DNA from: Flavobacteriales bacterium
GTDB lineage: Bacteria; Bacteroidota; Bacteroidia; Flavobacteriales_F; PHOS-HE28
Reading direction: 5' to 3'
Length of the DNA: 64,000 nt
NCBI GenBank assembly: GCA_019638085.1
Contig: JAHBUL010000003.1
Coordinates: 124,001 to 188,000 of the forward strand
Translations under genes and position numbers: made by a program
Notes under the pieces: model-generated
The model's database searches: none
What the model was told of the DNA's origin: nothing
What the model saw: only the letters and a program-made list of their open reading frames with translations
Shown: positions 7,819-16,475 of the stretch, in pieces
How the letters are laid out: the number at the start of each line of letters is the position of its first letter
Position numbering within the stretch: the first letter of the stretch is position 1

Positions 7819-8340
7819 TCAGGTGAGGTAGCGCTCGCGGATGATGCGCAGGTGATGTTCGGAGTGGCCGGCGATGATCCAACCCAGTGCCGGGACCGTG
7901 ACGTGCTTGCCATTGGCGGTACCACTGCGCCCCAGTGCTATGGGGTCCAGCCCTTCGAAGAGTTCCATCGTAGACTCTCGTACGGCGCGCAGCTCGCGCA
8001 TGATGTCATCGATCGGCCGGACACTCGTGCGTGCTTCCGCTTGGTAAGCATCCTCATTCATGCCCGGCAGGTCGGCCCGCTCGTTCCTGGCGATGCACAG
8101 TGCCCGGTAGGCGAACACCCGTTCGGTATCGATGATATGCTGGAACACTTCCTTGGTCGTCCACTTTCCCGGGGCATATCTGTATTCCCATTTGTCATCA
8201 GGTACCAAAGCGCGCGTTTTTTTCTCCTGTTCGGTGGCGTGGCGGAAGGCCGAGGCGAGATGTTCGCCTTGGGCCGCAAGCAAATACGCACCGTGATAGG
8301 CCGGATAATCACCAGGTCTCGGCCGTTCGATCGTTTTCAT
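7819..8340 (-). CDS. DinB-superfamily protein
   Basis: This 173-residue four-helix protein has the DinB/YfiT pattern: an early WEYRYAPGKWTTKEVFQHIIDTE segment (metal-ligand His in helix 2) and a late GWIIAGHSEHHLRIIRERY segment with two further His ligands. The family binds a divalent metal; some members are thiol-dependent S-transferases or are DNA-damage induced, but a given member's substrate cannot be read off. The ATG at 8340 is preceded by a TACATTTA box. The gene leads a two-gene operon with the Mpo1-like gene. Confidence 0.85.
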   Translation of the reverse strand: MKTIERPRPGDYPAYHGAYLLAAQGEHLASAFRHATEQEKKTRALVPDDKWEYRYAPGKWTTKEVFQHIIDTERVFAYRALCIARNERADLPGMNEDAYQAEARTSVRPIDDIMRELRAVRESTMELFEGLDPIALGRSGTANGKHVTVPALGWIIAGHSEHHLRIIRERYLT

Positions 8341-8345
8341 CAGCA

Positions 8346-8353
8346 TAAATGTA
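8346..8353 (-). promoter_or_regulatory. -7 box TACATTTA before the DinB gene
   Basis: The box ends 5 nt from the ATG at 8340, in the short-spacing class. Confidence 0.35.
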
Positions 8354-8404
8354 CGCTTCCCACTGACGCAGGTCGACGTTCATAGGGTCGGGGGGCAATG
8401 GTGA

Positions 8405-9352
8405 TCATCGGGTCAGTTCCACTGCCTGGGCCTCCGATGCTCCGACCACCTCCTTCAGCATGGTGATCCATCCGCGGAAGGAACGCCACCAATTTGCTTG
8501 GGTACAGTACGGATCCGTCAAGGCGATCACGCCCACGCGGACCCCCGGACCACAAGCTGTTCGGAACAGGTCACGGGAGCGGCGGGCGTGTACGCCCACA
8601 GTGGCCACATCGAATGCGGTGATGCCGTCCTCACGCGCTTGGATCCCGAACGCGTGTGCGTTGCCCCATGTGCGACTGCGGGGCTTGCCATAGGCAGGGA
8701 CCGCCGTGATCCGATCACCGGGAACACCGAGCTTCATCAGCTCGCTGCGTGCCGACTGCGCATAGGTGGGCCAGCCCGGCTGCGCCACCGCATCCGGAAA
8801 GGTGAACCACGAGCGGCGTTGGAGTACATTGATGTTCATGCCGTTCAATGTCAGGGATGCCACGTAGATCTCAGGGGTCCCCGTTTCCAGCGGGAGATGC
8901 CATGCCACCAAGCGGATCCGATCCACAGCATTGGGCACATGGCCGTTATAGAGCTGAGGCTGTGGAGTGACCGCTTGGTCCATCAGGGTATCCGTACCGG
9001 CGATCAATAGGAAACCGGCTCCGGCCGTCCCGCTCACATTGATCCGGACTTCACCTTGAAAGGGGATGTGAAGTTGTACGGTGATCCCTTCATCAGGCGA
9101 CAGGTAATGTGCGAATCGACGCACCGTTCCGGTGGTGTATACCCGGGTGTAATTGCTATCGAGTATAAGTTCAGCAGCCTCCTGCATGGGTGCCGGGTCC
9201 ATCCACCCCTCTACCACCATCACTTTGGCACCACTGAGCTCCGTGATGGCCAAGTAGGGAAATGCTTCGATGACGATCGCTGCCAGCACCACGAGCGGGC
9301 CGGCCACCATCCACCATAGGATCCTTGATCGCTTCCGGGGGGGCGTTCGCAT
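8405..9352 (-). CDS. YdcF/SanA-like membrane-anchored protein with inserted beta domain
   Basis: This 315-residue protein has one N-terminal transmembrane anchor (about residues 11-30). The first half of a DUF218-type fold follows (AKVMVVEGWMDPAPMQEAAELIL ... RVYTTG). A beta-rich stretch of roughly 100 residues interrupts it (VQLHIPFQGEVRINVSG to LTLNGMNINVLQ), resembling a carbohydrate-binding module. The DUF218-like half then resumes (SELMKLGVPGDRITAVPA ... FDVATVGVHARRSRDLF). DUF218 proteins act in envelope biogenesis. The ATG at 9352 overlaps the upstream TPR gene stop (TGATG). Confidence 0.5.
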   Translation of the reverse strand: MRTPPRKRSRILWWMVAGPLVVLAAIVIEAFPYLAITELSGAKVMVVEGWMDPAPMQEAAELILDSNYTRVYTTGTVRRFAHYLSPDEGITVQLHIPFQGEVRINVSGTAGAGFLLIAGTDTLMDQAVTPQPQLYNGHVPNAVDRIRLVAWHLPLETGTPEIYVASLTLNGMNINVLQRRSWFTFPDAVAQPGWPTYAQSARSELMKLGVPGDRITAVPAYGKPRSRTWGNAHAFGIQAREDGITAFDVATVGVHARRSRDLFRTACGPGVRVGVIALTDPYCTQANWWRSFRGWITMLKEVVGASEAQAVELTR

Positions 9353-9672
9353 CACGCGTCTTCCAGATCCTCCTTCAAGGCCAGCAACTCCGACCTTGTT
9401 TTGCGATCGCCGCTCACCAGGCATTGCAATGCCCCGGCCTCACAGGTGTGGACGGCATCTTCATTGCGGCCCAGTTCCGCCAGTACTTGGGCCAGTTGGT
9501 AGTAGCACGCGATGTAGGTCGGGTCCTCACGCAGCAAGGTCTCCAGGTCTTCCGCCGCTCCAGCCCGGTCTTCGGCGCGCCTGCGCTCCAGCGCGATGGC
9601 ATAGCGGAGAAAGGTGTCCCCCGGTTCTTCGGCGAGCATGGAGCGGAGTTGATTCAGGCGGTCGGTGGACAT
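9352..9672 (-). CDS. Small TPR protein
   Basis: The ATG at 9672 gives 106 residues. The sequence holds two to three tetratricopeptide-like helices, with the pattern GDTFLRYAIALERRRAEDRAGAAEDLETLLREDP then YYQLAQVLAELGRNEDAVHTCEAG. There is no signal peptide, so it is probably cytoplasmic and acts through protein contacts. Its stop overlaps the start of the YdcF-like gene, implying coupled translation. Confidence 0.7.
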   Translation of the reverse strand: MSTDRLNQLRSMLAEEPGDTFLRYAIALERRRAEDRAGAAEDLETLLREDPTYIACYYQLAQVLAELGRNEDAVHTCEAGALQCLVSGDRKTRSELLALKEDLEDA

Positions 9673-9678
9673 GTTTGA

Positions 9679-9702
9679 TATTCGTCCCCTAGGGACGGAA
9701 TA
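9679..9702. other. Hairpin in the 9673-9907 gap
   Basis: TATTCGTCCC and GGGAC-G-GAATA pair around a CTA loop, with one bulged G. It lies just upstream of the TPR gene start. The rest of the 235-bp gap shows nothing I can assign beyond a doubtful 21-codon frame at 9846-9911. Confidence 0.4.
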
Positions 9703-9907
9703 GGAGGGCTGCAAACCTACAACGACACGGCGGTGCCTACATCCCCGGAACGGATCTTCTGGGACATGCGCCGAGCCGCTTTGCACAACTTGTCGATGAT
9801 GGATCAACGCCTAACTTGGTGAGCAAGGATCAAGGTGGGGCGTACATGAACAAGTGGATGATGTGCTTTTGGTTGGCCTTCAAGTGTGAGTACCCGGTCC
9901 AGAGGAA

Positions 9908-11437
9908 CTAGCGGTCCACTGCAAATCCTAAGCGCCGCATGAGCGAATCCACCGGGAGTTCCGCCCCGATGACCTTGTGAACAAGTGGTTTCCCGGTACT
10001 TATTTCCTGCACATCGAAAGATCCGTTCATCGCTTTGGCCCAGATCACCGGATCCCCTCCTACGACCAGGATCTGCCGCCTACGCATGCGGGATTCTTCT
10101 CGAACTCGCCAGGCCCTTCTGTCCCCATCAGGCATGTAGGTGGGCGGCAGGTCCGGCTCACAGACCGGGCAACCCATGTTCATGAAGAAGGCCTCACCGA
10201 CATCGGGGTTACGGACCAACACCACCACCTCGGCTGAGGTCTCCTTTGCGTAGCGCATCAGGGTTTTGCATTCGAGCCGAACGTTGCTGATCTTTTTCAT
10301 ATGTATCGGAGCCCCGTCCGGGTTCGCGAGTGCTTTCGTCCAAACCGATGATGCCTGCTCGTAGCGCAGCGAGAAGGTCACCACGGATGCCACACCCATG
10401 ATAGGAACCAGATAAGGACGAACACGCCCATACGGCTCCAACAGCGCCAGCGCCCAACCCAAGAGCAGAGGAACAGCGAGGTACATGCGCGATAACGGAA
10501 AGAGAATGGACGAAGTACCATCATGGATCTTCGCGAAACCGAACGAGAAGAAGATCGTCAACAAGGCGGCGAGGATGGCCCACGCCGCAGACTTTTTGCC
10601 CAACCGGAACAAGGCCACCATTACGGCGCCCAGAAGCCAGAGCACTAAATGTCCATTGGGCCACCACAGAGGGCAAAGCCACGCGAAATGCGCGTCCAAC
10701 CGAGCGAGCGCCTCGGGTATGAGTTCGGGATGGAAGACCATGCGCCAGTCGAAGACGGTGTGAACCAAATGTTCGCTCCGGATCGCGTAAAAGTGCATGG
10801 ACCACCACCAGAACATCAGAACGGGAAGTGCCCCACAGCCGGCCCAAAGCCATTGAAAACGGTCCTTTGCATGGTTGAAAAGGAAGAACGTACCGAATGC
10901 CGCAACAGCCACTAGCGTGTTCATGTTCACGAAGGCGGCTGCTGCGAGCACGGCACCGAGCAACGCGGACCTCCGTACGGAGATCTTCATGCCCGCAACC
11001 CAAGGATAAAAAGCGAGGATGGCCAAGCCGTTCAGGTTCGTGAATTGCAGGCCATGCTCCACGGGCAGCAGGATAGGGATCACGGCAATAAGCGTGGCGG
11101 CGACAGGCTTCGAGTGGAGGTATTGGAAGAAGGCGAAGGACCAGTAGGGTATCATGGCCAGGAATGCCATCACCACGGGCACGGCCACGATGGGGTCGGT
11201 GCCAAAATGCACGAACGGGGCGGCCAGCAAGGCCTCCAACATGACACCGTAGTCCTGCCCATAGAAGAAAGGCTCATGGAAGATGCCGTTCGCATAGTCC
11301 CGAGCGGCCATCCACACCACCGTGAGGTCGTCGCTCGCATAGCCGATGGTGATGTGGAGTAGATGCACACGATCGACCAGACCCAGCAGGATGATGCACC
11401 AGAATACAGCCTTCGCTACGAGGTCACTTCGCCTCAT
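9908..11437 (-). CDS. Polytopic GT-C-like membrane glycosyltransferase
   Basis: This 509-residue protein has about ten transmembrane helices and a soluble C-terminal tail of about 120 residues. The first periplasmic loop holds the acidic pair in GYASDDLTVVWMAARDY, placed as in GT-C enzymes that transfer sugars from polyprenyl phosphate. The substrate is unknown. The gene start (ATG 11437) overlaps the end of miaA by 14 nt, so it is the last gene of the operon begun by the IS1096-ORF3-like gene. Confidence 0.6.
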   Translation of the reverse strand: MRRSDLVAKAVFWCIILLGLVDRVHLLHITIGYASDDLTVVWMAARDYANGIFHEPFFYGQDYGVMLEALLAAPFVHFGTDPIVAVPVVMAFLAMIPYWSFAFFQYLHSKPVAATLIAVIPILLPVEHGLQFTNLNGLAILAFYPWVAGMKISVRRSALLGAVLAAAAFVNMNTLVAVAAFGTFFLFNHAKDRFQWLWAGCGALPVLMFWWWSMHFYAIRSEHLVHTVFDWRMVFHPELIPEALARLDAHFAWLCPLWWPNGHLVLWLLGAVMVALFRLGKKSAAWAILAALLTIFFSFGFAKIHDGTSSILFPLSRMYLAVPLLLGWALALLEPYGRVRPYLVPIMGVASVVTFSLRYEQASSVWTKALANPDGAPIHMKKISNVRLECKTLMRYAKETSAEVVVLVRNPDVGEAFFMNMGCPVCEPDLPPTYMPDGDRRAWRVREESRMRRRQILVVGGDPVIWAKAMNGSFDVQEISTGKPLVHKVIGAELPVDSLMRRLGFAVDR

Positions 11438-12329
11438 TGATGCACTGCTTGGTCTTTTCCAGGTCCGCAGGCTTGATCCACTTCCACGTTTTCTCCCGCC
11501 TCAACCAGGTCACCTGCCGCTTGGCATAGTTGCGCGTGTGCTGCTTGATCAGGTTGATCGCTTCCTCGCGGGAGAGCTTCCCGTCGAAGTGTTCGAAGAA
11601 TTCGCGGTAGCCCACGGTGCGCAGCGCGTTCCGCTCCCGATGGGGCAGGAGGGAGCGTGCTTCGGTCTCCAAACCATCTGCGATCATGCGGTCCACACGG
11701 GCGTCGATGTTGGCGTATAGTTCAGCGCGGGGCACGTCCATGGCGATGCGCAGGAGACGGATGTCCGTGCGTTGGCGCTGGCCGGTATGTTGTGCGCTGA
11801 AGGGCCTGCCACTTACCAGGCAAACTTCCAAGGCGCGGATCACACGTTGCGGGTTGTTCCGATCGATCACCGTGGAAATGGCGGGGTCCAAGCGGTCCAG
11901 TTCTGCGAGCAGGTCCGGTAGCCCGTGCTGTTGGAAGCGGTGCTGTAGTTTCTCACGCACCGCATGGTCCACCATCGGCATGGGATCCAATCCGTTGCAC
12001 AAGGCATCAAGGTACAGGCCGCTGCCGCCAACGAGTACCGCGATCCCATGCTTGGAAAGTAGTTCTTGCAATACCGGCTCCGCCTGCCGCGCAAATTCAC
12101 CCGCGCTCCAGGTCTCGCTCAGGTCCAAGTGCCCGAGGAAGTGGTGCTTCACGCCCAGCAATTCCGCCTCCTGCGGCCGCGCCGTACCGATGCGCATCGC
12201 ATGGTAGAACTGCCTGGAATCCCCGCTGATCACCTCGGTGCCGTAGTGCTTGGCCACCATGGCCGCAATCTTGGTCTTGCCGCTCGCCGTGGGGCCGCCG
12301 ATCACTACCAGCAGACCTTTGCTCGTCAT
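11424..12329 (-). CDS. miaA: tRNA dimethylallyltransferase
   Basis: MiaA transfers a dimethylallyl group to A37 of tRNAs reading UNN codons. The 301-residue protein has the P-loop GGPTASGKT near the N-terminus, then the DSRQFYHAMRIGTARP substrate-binding motif, GGSGLYLDALCNG, the NNPQRVIRALEV basic region, and the C-terminal RNYAKRQVTWLRR motif. Length is normal. The start overlaps the upstream gene stop (ATGA). Confidence 0.97.
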   Translation of the reverse strand: MTSKGLLVVIGGPTASGKTKIAAMVAKHYGTEVISGDSRQFYHAMRIGTARPQEAELLGVKHHFLGHLDLSETWSAGEFARQAEPVLQELLSKHGIAVLVGGSGLYLDALCNGLDPMPMVDHAVREKLQHRFQQHGLPDLLAELDRLDPAISTVIDRNNPQRVIRALEVCLVSGRPFSAQHTGQRQRTDIRLLRIAMDVPRAELYANIDARVDRMIADGLETEARSLLPHRERNALRTVGYREFFEHFDGKLSREEAINLIKQHTRNYAKRQVTWLRREKTWKWIKPADLEKTKQCINEAK

Positions 12330-12874
12330 AGATACTCCTCGCCGAGGTCGTCTATGCTGCCGCCGTAATGCTCGTCGTCATCATCATCTCCATACGGGTC
12401 GTGATCGGTGTGCTCCCCGTTCGACACCTCCAGCGGGTCCTGTTCCAAAAGACCTGCCCGGGAAGCTTCTGCGGGTGCCTTGCCCACGCTGAGGCTTACC
12501 CGTGGATAGGTGAGGTCCGCTACCGGATCATCCGTACCGATGCGCTCCACCATGAACATCCACATGTGCAGGAAGTCGTAGGCATAAACAAAGCGCTGGT
12601 CCGGATCGCGCACGTGGTCGCCCACCTCCACGTCATCCATCAGCAAAGGGACCGTGCCTTCCTCCGCAAAGCCCATGTCCGCTAGCGGGATCTCAATGCC
12701 CTTGCTCCACTCAGCATCGCTCACGTAGAAGCACGCCATCTCATCACTGGTAAAGCCGAACGCCTCCTTGATCGCCTGATGGAATTCCTTGAACGTCTGG
12801 CCAGAGCCGATCTCGATATCGCGGAAAGCCTCGCTGGGATCGTCGATCAGGACACGGAAGCGGTAAATGAGCAT
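12326..12874 (-). CDS. IS1096 ORF3 / plasmid pRiA4b ORF-3-like protein
   Basis: This 182-residue acidic protein has the family pattern YRFRVLIDDPSEAFRDIEI at the start, then FKEFHQAIKEAFGF, DVEVGDHVRDPDQRFVYAYDFLHMW, and a very acidic tail with a run of Asp. The name comes from passenger genes on mobile elements, but Bacteroidota carry chromosomal copies beside miaA, as here; no transposon is present. Function unknown. Overlap with miaA (ATGA) suggests co-translation. Confidence 0.85.
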   Translation of the reverse strand: MLIYRFRVLIDDPSEAFRDIEIGSGQTFKEFHQAIKEAFGFTSDEMACFYVSDAEWSKGIEIPLADMGFAEEGTVPLLMDDVEVGDHVRDPDQRFVYAYDFLHMWMFMVERIGTDDPVADLTYPRVSLSVGKAPAEASRAGLLEQDPLEVSNGEHTDHDPYGDDDDDEHYGGSIDDLGEEYL

Positions 12875-12934
12875 GCGGAAAGGAACTTAGTGGTTTCCAG
12901 AGAACGCGAAAGTAACCGGAGAGTTCGAGGTAGC

Positions 12935-13012
12935 TGGTGATCGGTGGCTAGTGACTGGTGGTTGGACCACCGCGCGCGAGACTCGGGACTCGGGACTCAC
13001 GACTCCTGGCTC
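12935..13012. repeat. Two adjacent heptamer arrays (TCACCAN and GAGTCNN families)
   Basis: Read on the minus strand, about five GAGTCNN heptamers (13012-12978) are followed by about four TCACCAN-like heptamers (12962-12935). The same two families occur in the same order at 30239-30402. The first array runs into the 3' end of cca: its stop codon (12999-12997) lies inside a repeat unit, so the last residues of that protein are encoded by the repeat. Confidence 0.75.
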
Positions 13013-14499
13013 CCGACTTCCTCGGAACTCCCCGAAATCGGTGGTACCTCCATCCCCTCCACCACGGTCAATCCCAGCTTGGCGCCTTCCTCCAGCATCA
13101 CCGGCCAAGCGGCGGCCTTGTCGTTGTGGATCTTGCCATCCAGGATCGCATCCTTGATCACGGTCTTGATGTCACCGATCTTCTTGCAGGGCTTGATGTT
13201 GAAGGCTTGCATGATATCCTCGCCGGTGATCGGCGGCTGGAAATTGCGCACGCGGTCCTTCTCCTCCACTTCTTTCAATTTCTCCATCACCACCTCGTAG
13301 TTGGCGAGGTAGCGCTTCTTCTTCGCTTCGTTCTTGCTGGTGATGTCGGCTTGGCACAGGATCATCAGTGCATCGATATCATCGCCCGCATCGAAAAGCA
13401 GGCGACGCACGGCGCTGTCGGTCACGATGTCCTTGGTGAGGGCGATGGGGCGCAGGTGCAGCAGCACCATCTTCTTTACGAAGCGCATCTGCTCGTCCAA
13501 GGGCAGTTTCATCCGGCGGAAAATGCCCGGCACCATGCGCGCACCCTTGTCCTCGTGCCCGTGGAAGGTCCACCCGTGGCCCGGTTCAAAGCGCTTGGTC
13601 TTCGGCTTGGCGATGTCGTGCAGGATCGCAGCCCAGCGCAACCAGAGGTCGTCGCTCTTCTCCGCGACGTTATCCAGCACCTGCAGCGTATGGTAGAAGT
13701 TGTCCTTGTGGCCGATGCCGTGTTTCTCTTCAGCTCCGAGCAGCTCGATCATCTCCGGAAAGAAGCGCACCAGCAGTCCGCTATCCAGCAGCAGCTTGAA
13801 ACCGATACTGGGCACTTTGGCGAGGATGATCTTGTTCAGCTCGGTATGGATACGCTCCGCACTGATGATGTCCAACCGTTCGGCGTTGCGCTGGATGGCC
13901 TTGAAGGTGGGCGCGTCGATAAAGAAGCCGAGTTGCGTTGCGAAGCGGATGGCACGCAGCATCCGCAACGGATCGTCGCTGAAGGTGACGTCCGGCGCCA
14001 AGGGCGTTCGGATGATGCCGCGTTCCAGGTCGTGTACACCATTAAATGGATCGATCAACGCACTACGGTCCTCCGCATTGAGCGAGATCGCCAAGGCATT
14101 GATAGTGAAGTCCCGGCGCTCCTGGTCGTCGCGGATGGTGCCCGGTACCACCTCCGGCTTCCGGCTGTTGCGACTGTAGCTCTCCTTGCGCGCGCCAACG
14201 AATTCCACTTGCACATCACCGAGCATGAACATCGCCGTTCCGAAATTCTTGAAGACGTGTACATGGCCCGCGTCCAGTTCCTTGGCCACTGCTTCGGCGA
14301 ATGCAATACCGTCACCTTCGGTCACGATATCGATGTCCTTGCACGGCCTTCCGAGCAGCAGGTCGCGCACATATCCGCCAATGGCGTACGCCTTTACGCC
14401 CATGCGCGCGGCCACGCGTTCCGCAGCTTGGAAGAGCGGTTGGTCCAGTACACCTATGAGGCGCTCCGGGTCCACGGTATGTTCGGTTTGTGCAGGCAC
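12997..14499 (-). CDS. cca: CCA tRNA nucleotidyltransferase / poly(A) polymerase family with HD domain
   Basis: The enzyme adds or repairs the 3' CCA end of tRNA. The 500-residue protein starts at GTG 14499. It has the nucleotidyltransferase head GGYVRDLLLGRPCKDIDIV (about residues 41-60), the RRDFTINALA and RMLRAIRFA motifs, and an HD domain (LHDIAKPKTKRFEPGHGWTFHGHEDKGA). The C-terminus beyond VEGMEVPPIS is encoded by a heptamer repeat, so about 10 terminal residues are probably not ancestral. It has its own promoter at 14529-14536. Confidence 0.95.
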   Translation of the reverse strand: MPAQTEHTVDPERLIGVLDQPLFQAAERVAARMGVKAYAIGGYVRDLLLGRPCKDIDIVTEGDGIAFAEAVAKELDAGHVHVFKNFGTAMFMLGDVQVEFVGARKESYSRNSRKPEVVPGTIRDDQERRDFTINALAISLNAEDRSALIDPFNGVHDLERGIIRTPLAPDVTFSDDPLRMLRAIRFATQLGFFIDAPTFKAIQRNAERLDIISAERIHTELNKIILAKVPSIGFKLLLDSGLLVRFFPEMIELLGAEEKHGIGHKDNFYHTLQVLDNVAEKSDDLWLRWAAILHDIAKPKTKRFEPGHGWTFHGHEDKGARMVPGIFRRMKLPLDEQMRFVKKMVLLHLRPIALTKDIVTDSAVRRLLFDAGDDIDALMILCQADITSKNEAKKKRYLANYEVVMEKLKEVEEKDRVRNFQPPITGEDIMQAFNIKPCKKIGDIKTVIKDAILDGKIHNDKAAAWPVMLEEGAKLGLTVVEGMEVPPISGSSEEVGSQES

Positions 14500-14528
14500 G
14501 TTGAAAAGACGTTCCGGTGAACGGGGCG

Positions 14529-14536
14529 CGAAAATA
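14529..14536 (-). promoter_or_regulatory. -7 box TATTTTCG for cca
   Basis: The same octamer as at 4726-4733. It lies 29 nt upstream of the GTG start at 14499. Confidence 0.4.
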
Positions 14537-14572
14537 GGGCTGTTGGAATAGTTTAAAGCCGGTACACTTGCA

Positions 14573-14580
14573 CCGCGCTA
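14573..14580 (+). promoter_or_regulatory. Candidate -7 box TACACTTG
   Basis: It lies 35 nt before the cytosine deaminase ATG at 14616, divergent from the cca promoter. Confidence 0.3.
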
Positions 14581-14615
14581 ACATCCAAGCGCGTTCACCC
14601 CGAAGATCGAACACC

Positions 14616-15047
14616 ATGGACGAATTCATGCAAGCCGCCATCGACGAGGCGCACAAGGGACTTTCCGAAGGTGGCATCCCCATCGGCTCAGTATTGGTGA
14701 AGGACGGAAAACTGGTGGCCAGCGGACGCAACAAGCGCGTGCAGGAGAAGAACCCGATCCTCCACGGCGAAATGGATTGCCTGAACAACGCAGGCCGCAT
14801 CGGCAGCTACAAAGGCACCACGATCTACTCCACCCTGATGCCGTGCTACATGTGCGCCGGCACCATCGTCCAGTTCAAGATCCCCAAGGTGATCGTGGGC
14901 GAAAGCCGCACCTTCCCGGGAGCACGCAAGTTCATGGAGGAGCACGGCGTGGAAGTGATCGACCTCGATCTGCCGGAATGCGTGCGGATGATGGAGGACT
15001 TCATCGCCGCGAAGCCGGAGCTTTGGAATGAGGATATTGGGGAGTAG
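14616..15047 (+). CDS. Cytosine deaminase, yeast Fcy1 type
   Basis: This 143-residue zinc deaminase has HGEMD (Zn ligand His and catalytic Glu) and TLMPCYMCAG (two Cys ligands). The C-terminus WNEDIGE closely resembles the yeast cytosine deaminase ending WFEDIGE, and VIVGESRTF matches that subfamily better than guanine or tRNA adenosine deaminases. The expected reaction is cytosine to uracil in pyrimidine salvage. The stop codon TAG (15045-15047) shares its G with the first unit of a heptamer array. The substrate assignment is by motif only. Confidence 0.8.
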   Translation: MDEFMQAAIDEAHKGLSEGGIPIGSVLVKDGKLVASGRNKRVQEKNPILHGEMDCLNNAGRIGSYKGTTIYSTLMPCYMCAGTIVQFKIPKVIVGESRTFPGARKFMEEHGVEVIDLDLPECVRMMEDFIAAKPELWNEDIGE

Positions 15048-15216
15048 TTGTCAGTTGTCTGTTGCTAGTTGTCAGTTGTCTGTTGCTAGTTGTCAGGGTG
15101 CTTCGAGCTGATACCGTGCATAGCGAGCCCTACGTGGCTTGAAGCAGCACAGAACAACTTCCGGAGGCAAGAGCCTAAGGGTCGGACCTGACAACTAGCA
15201 ACAGACAACGGACAAC
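15047..15216. repeat. 170-bp element bounded by inverted GTTGTCN heptamer arrays
   Basis: Left array 15047-15095: seven exact 7-bp units ordered GTTGTCA, GTTGTCT, GTTGCTA, repeated 2.3 times. Right array 15189-15216: four units in inverted orientation (TGACAAC, TAGCAAC, AGACAAC, GGACAAC). The two arrays frame a core of about 93 bp and end inward as GTTGTCAGG/CCTGACAAC. The element exactly fills the gap between two convergent genes, starting in one stop codon and ending 6 nt before the other. Similar elements are at 42160-42363 and 53007-53331. Confidence 0.8.
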
Positions 15217-15222
15217 TGAAAC

Positions 15223-15693
15223 TCACTTCTTCTTCTCCCACTTCGGATCCGGAATGGGGATGGCTACCGTGTTGATGGGCTTCGCGTGCCCGTTGTGGCA
15301 AGTGATGCAGGTCACCTTGAATTGCGAGGTCAGGTAGTTCTCCTTGAAATCCCCCTTCACGGCGAAATGTGCGCTGTCCACCTCTTGCACCATCTTCATC
15401 ATGCCCAAGGCGGTCTTCTTCAGCTTGGTATCAGCCATGAAATCCAGCTTGGTGGTGTCGGAGGTGGAGCGCGCGTGGCAGTCCTTGCAGGAAAGTCCGA
15501 GGGCCACCTCGAAGCTGTGCATCACCTGCATCAGTTCATCATGGGAGATATCCTTGGGCAGTACTTTGAGGTTGTTCTCATGCTCTCCGTGTACGACGGC
15601 GGCAGGGGCGGGGCTGAAGGCATAGGTGCTGGCGATCAATAGGCCGGTGATCAGCGCCATCACAGCGGTTTTGTGATTGAATGAATGTGACAT
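15223..15693 (-). CDS. Secreted diheme c-type cytochrome
   Basis: ATG 15693 gives 156 residues with a signal peptide (to about residue 30). Two heme-binding CXXCH motifs are present, CKDCH and CITCH. The spacing, the HDELMQVMHSFEVALGLSCKDCH helix before the first heme, and LTSQFKVTCITCHNGHAKP around the second resemble the cytochrome subunit fold of photosynthetic reaction centres, a family common as small periplasmic cytochromes in non-phototrophic Bacteroidota. It is probably a periplasmic electron carrier; partner unknown. Confidence 0.8.
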   Translation of the reverse strand: MSHSFNHKTAVMALITGLLIASTYAFSPAPAAVVHGEHENNLKVLPKDISHDELMQVMHSFEVALGLSCKDCHARSTSDTTKLDFMADTKLKKTALGMMKMVQEVDSAHFAVKGDFKENYLTSQFKVTCITCHNGHAKPINTVAIPIPDPKWEKKK

Positions 15694-15857
15694 GAGGTGG
15701 GGCTTTATGGATTTGCTTGCGAGAAGCAATGTACAAACCGTTCGTTTCCGGGAATGGGTTCCGTGCCTATTCGGAGCGCACCATGAGAGCGGGGCTAACG
15801 GTCTCGGCTATGAGTAGTTGCGTGGGTTAGCACTTAACTTTGCAAGTACACACCAAA

Positions 15858-15881
15858 CTGAAAATCCTCGCGGATTTTCAG
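15858..15881. other. Perfect 10-bp hairpin in the 15694-15933 gap
   Basis: CTGAAAATCC and GGATTTTCAG pair around TCGC. Just upstream are a second short inverted pair (GCTAAC ... GTTAGC, about 15795-15830) and a TAACTTTG box (15835-15842). This complex spacer borders the AT-rich island and may be part of its recombination or attachment site; as a terminator it lacks a T-run. Confidence 0.5.
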
Positions 15882-15933
15882 ATGTAGGCGAGTAGAAGCA
15901 ATTACTTATAGCCATTGTTGTGGCTAGTATTTT

Positions 15934-16461
15934 TTATTTCCATTCGCTTTGTAACTTTGCATACACTAAATCATCAACCCAATTCCCTCTAAGCCACAAA
16001 CTTTGTTTGAAATGAGCTTCCTTTCTAAACCCAAGCCTTTTCATTAGGTTAACTGAACTTTCATTTTTAGGATCTAAAGAAGCAAAAATCCTATGCTTCT
16101 CTAGTCTTGTGAACAAATAATCTATCACAGCCTGGAGTGTTTCTGATGCAAATCCTTGTTTATGATATTCTTTATTTAAAGTACATCCAATTTCACATTG
16201 TAAATTTCTTTCATCAGAAAAGTGAATGCCAATATCTCCAATTATTTTATCAGAAATAGTTTCAATAATTACAAGTTGAAACCAAGTTTCAGGAACATTA
16301 AACTCATCAGGGTTTTTATTTATAAATTCGTTTACATCTTCTGCACTTTTAGGTATCCAACCTTGGAATTGATTTGTTTTAGAATCTGATCTATAGTTAA
16401 ATACCGCTTCAGCGTCTTCTTGCTTCATAGGTCTTAAAATTGTCCTTTTTGTTTCTATCAT
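15934..16461 (-). CDS. GNAT N-acetyltransferase, RimJ/RimL type
   Basis: ATG 16461 gives about 175 residues. The protein starts MIETKRTILRPMKQEDAEAVF, typical of RimJ/RimL-like GNATs, and has the acetyl-CoA-binding region GCTLNKEYHKQGFASETLQAVIDY and SLDPKNESSVNLMKRLGF. Substrates of this type are protein N-termini or small molecules, including some antibiotics; nothing here decides between them. It is the last gene of a three-gene unit in the AT-rich island and follows the small membrane protein after 14 nt. Confidence 0.9.
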   Translation of the reverse strand: MIETKRTILRPMKQEDAEAVFNYRSDSKTNQFQGWIPKSAEDVNEFINKNPDEFNVPETWFQLVIIETISDKIIGDIGIHFSDERNLQCEIGCTLNKEYHKQGFASETLQAVIDYLFTRLEKHRIFASLDPKNESSVNLMKRLGFRKEAHFKQSLWLRGNWVDDLVYAKLQSEWK

Positions 16462-16475
16462 AATCACTAATAGTA

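Noticed and set aside
9846-9911. 21-codon frame MNKWMMCFWLAFKCEYPVQRN
   Set aside because: No promoter box at a suitable distance and no conserved feature; too weak to list as a gene.
12326-12874. Mobile element suggested by the IS1096 ORF3-like gene
   Set aside because: No transposase or terminal repeats; the gene is translationally coupled to miaA, so it is a stable chromosomal gene.
12958-14520. 520-codon open frame on the plus strand
   Set aside because: It is antisense to cca, has no recognisable domain, and its composition follows from the codon usage of the real gene.
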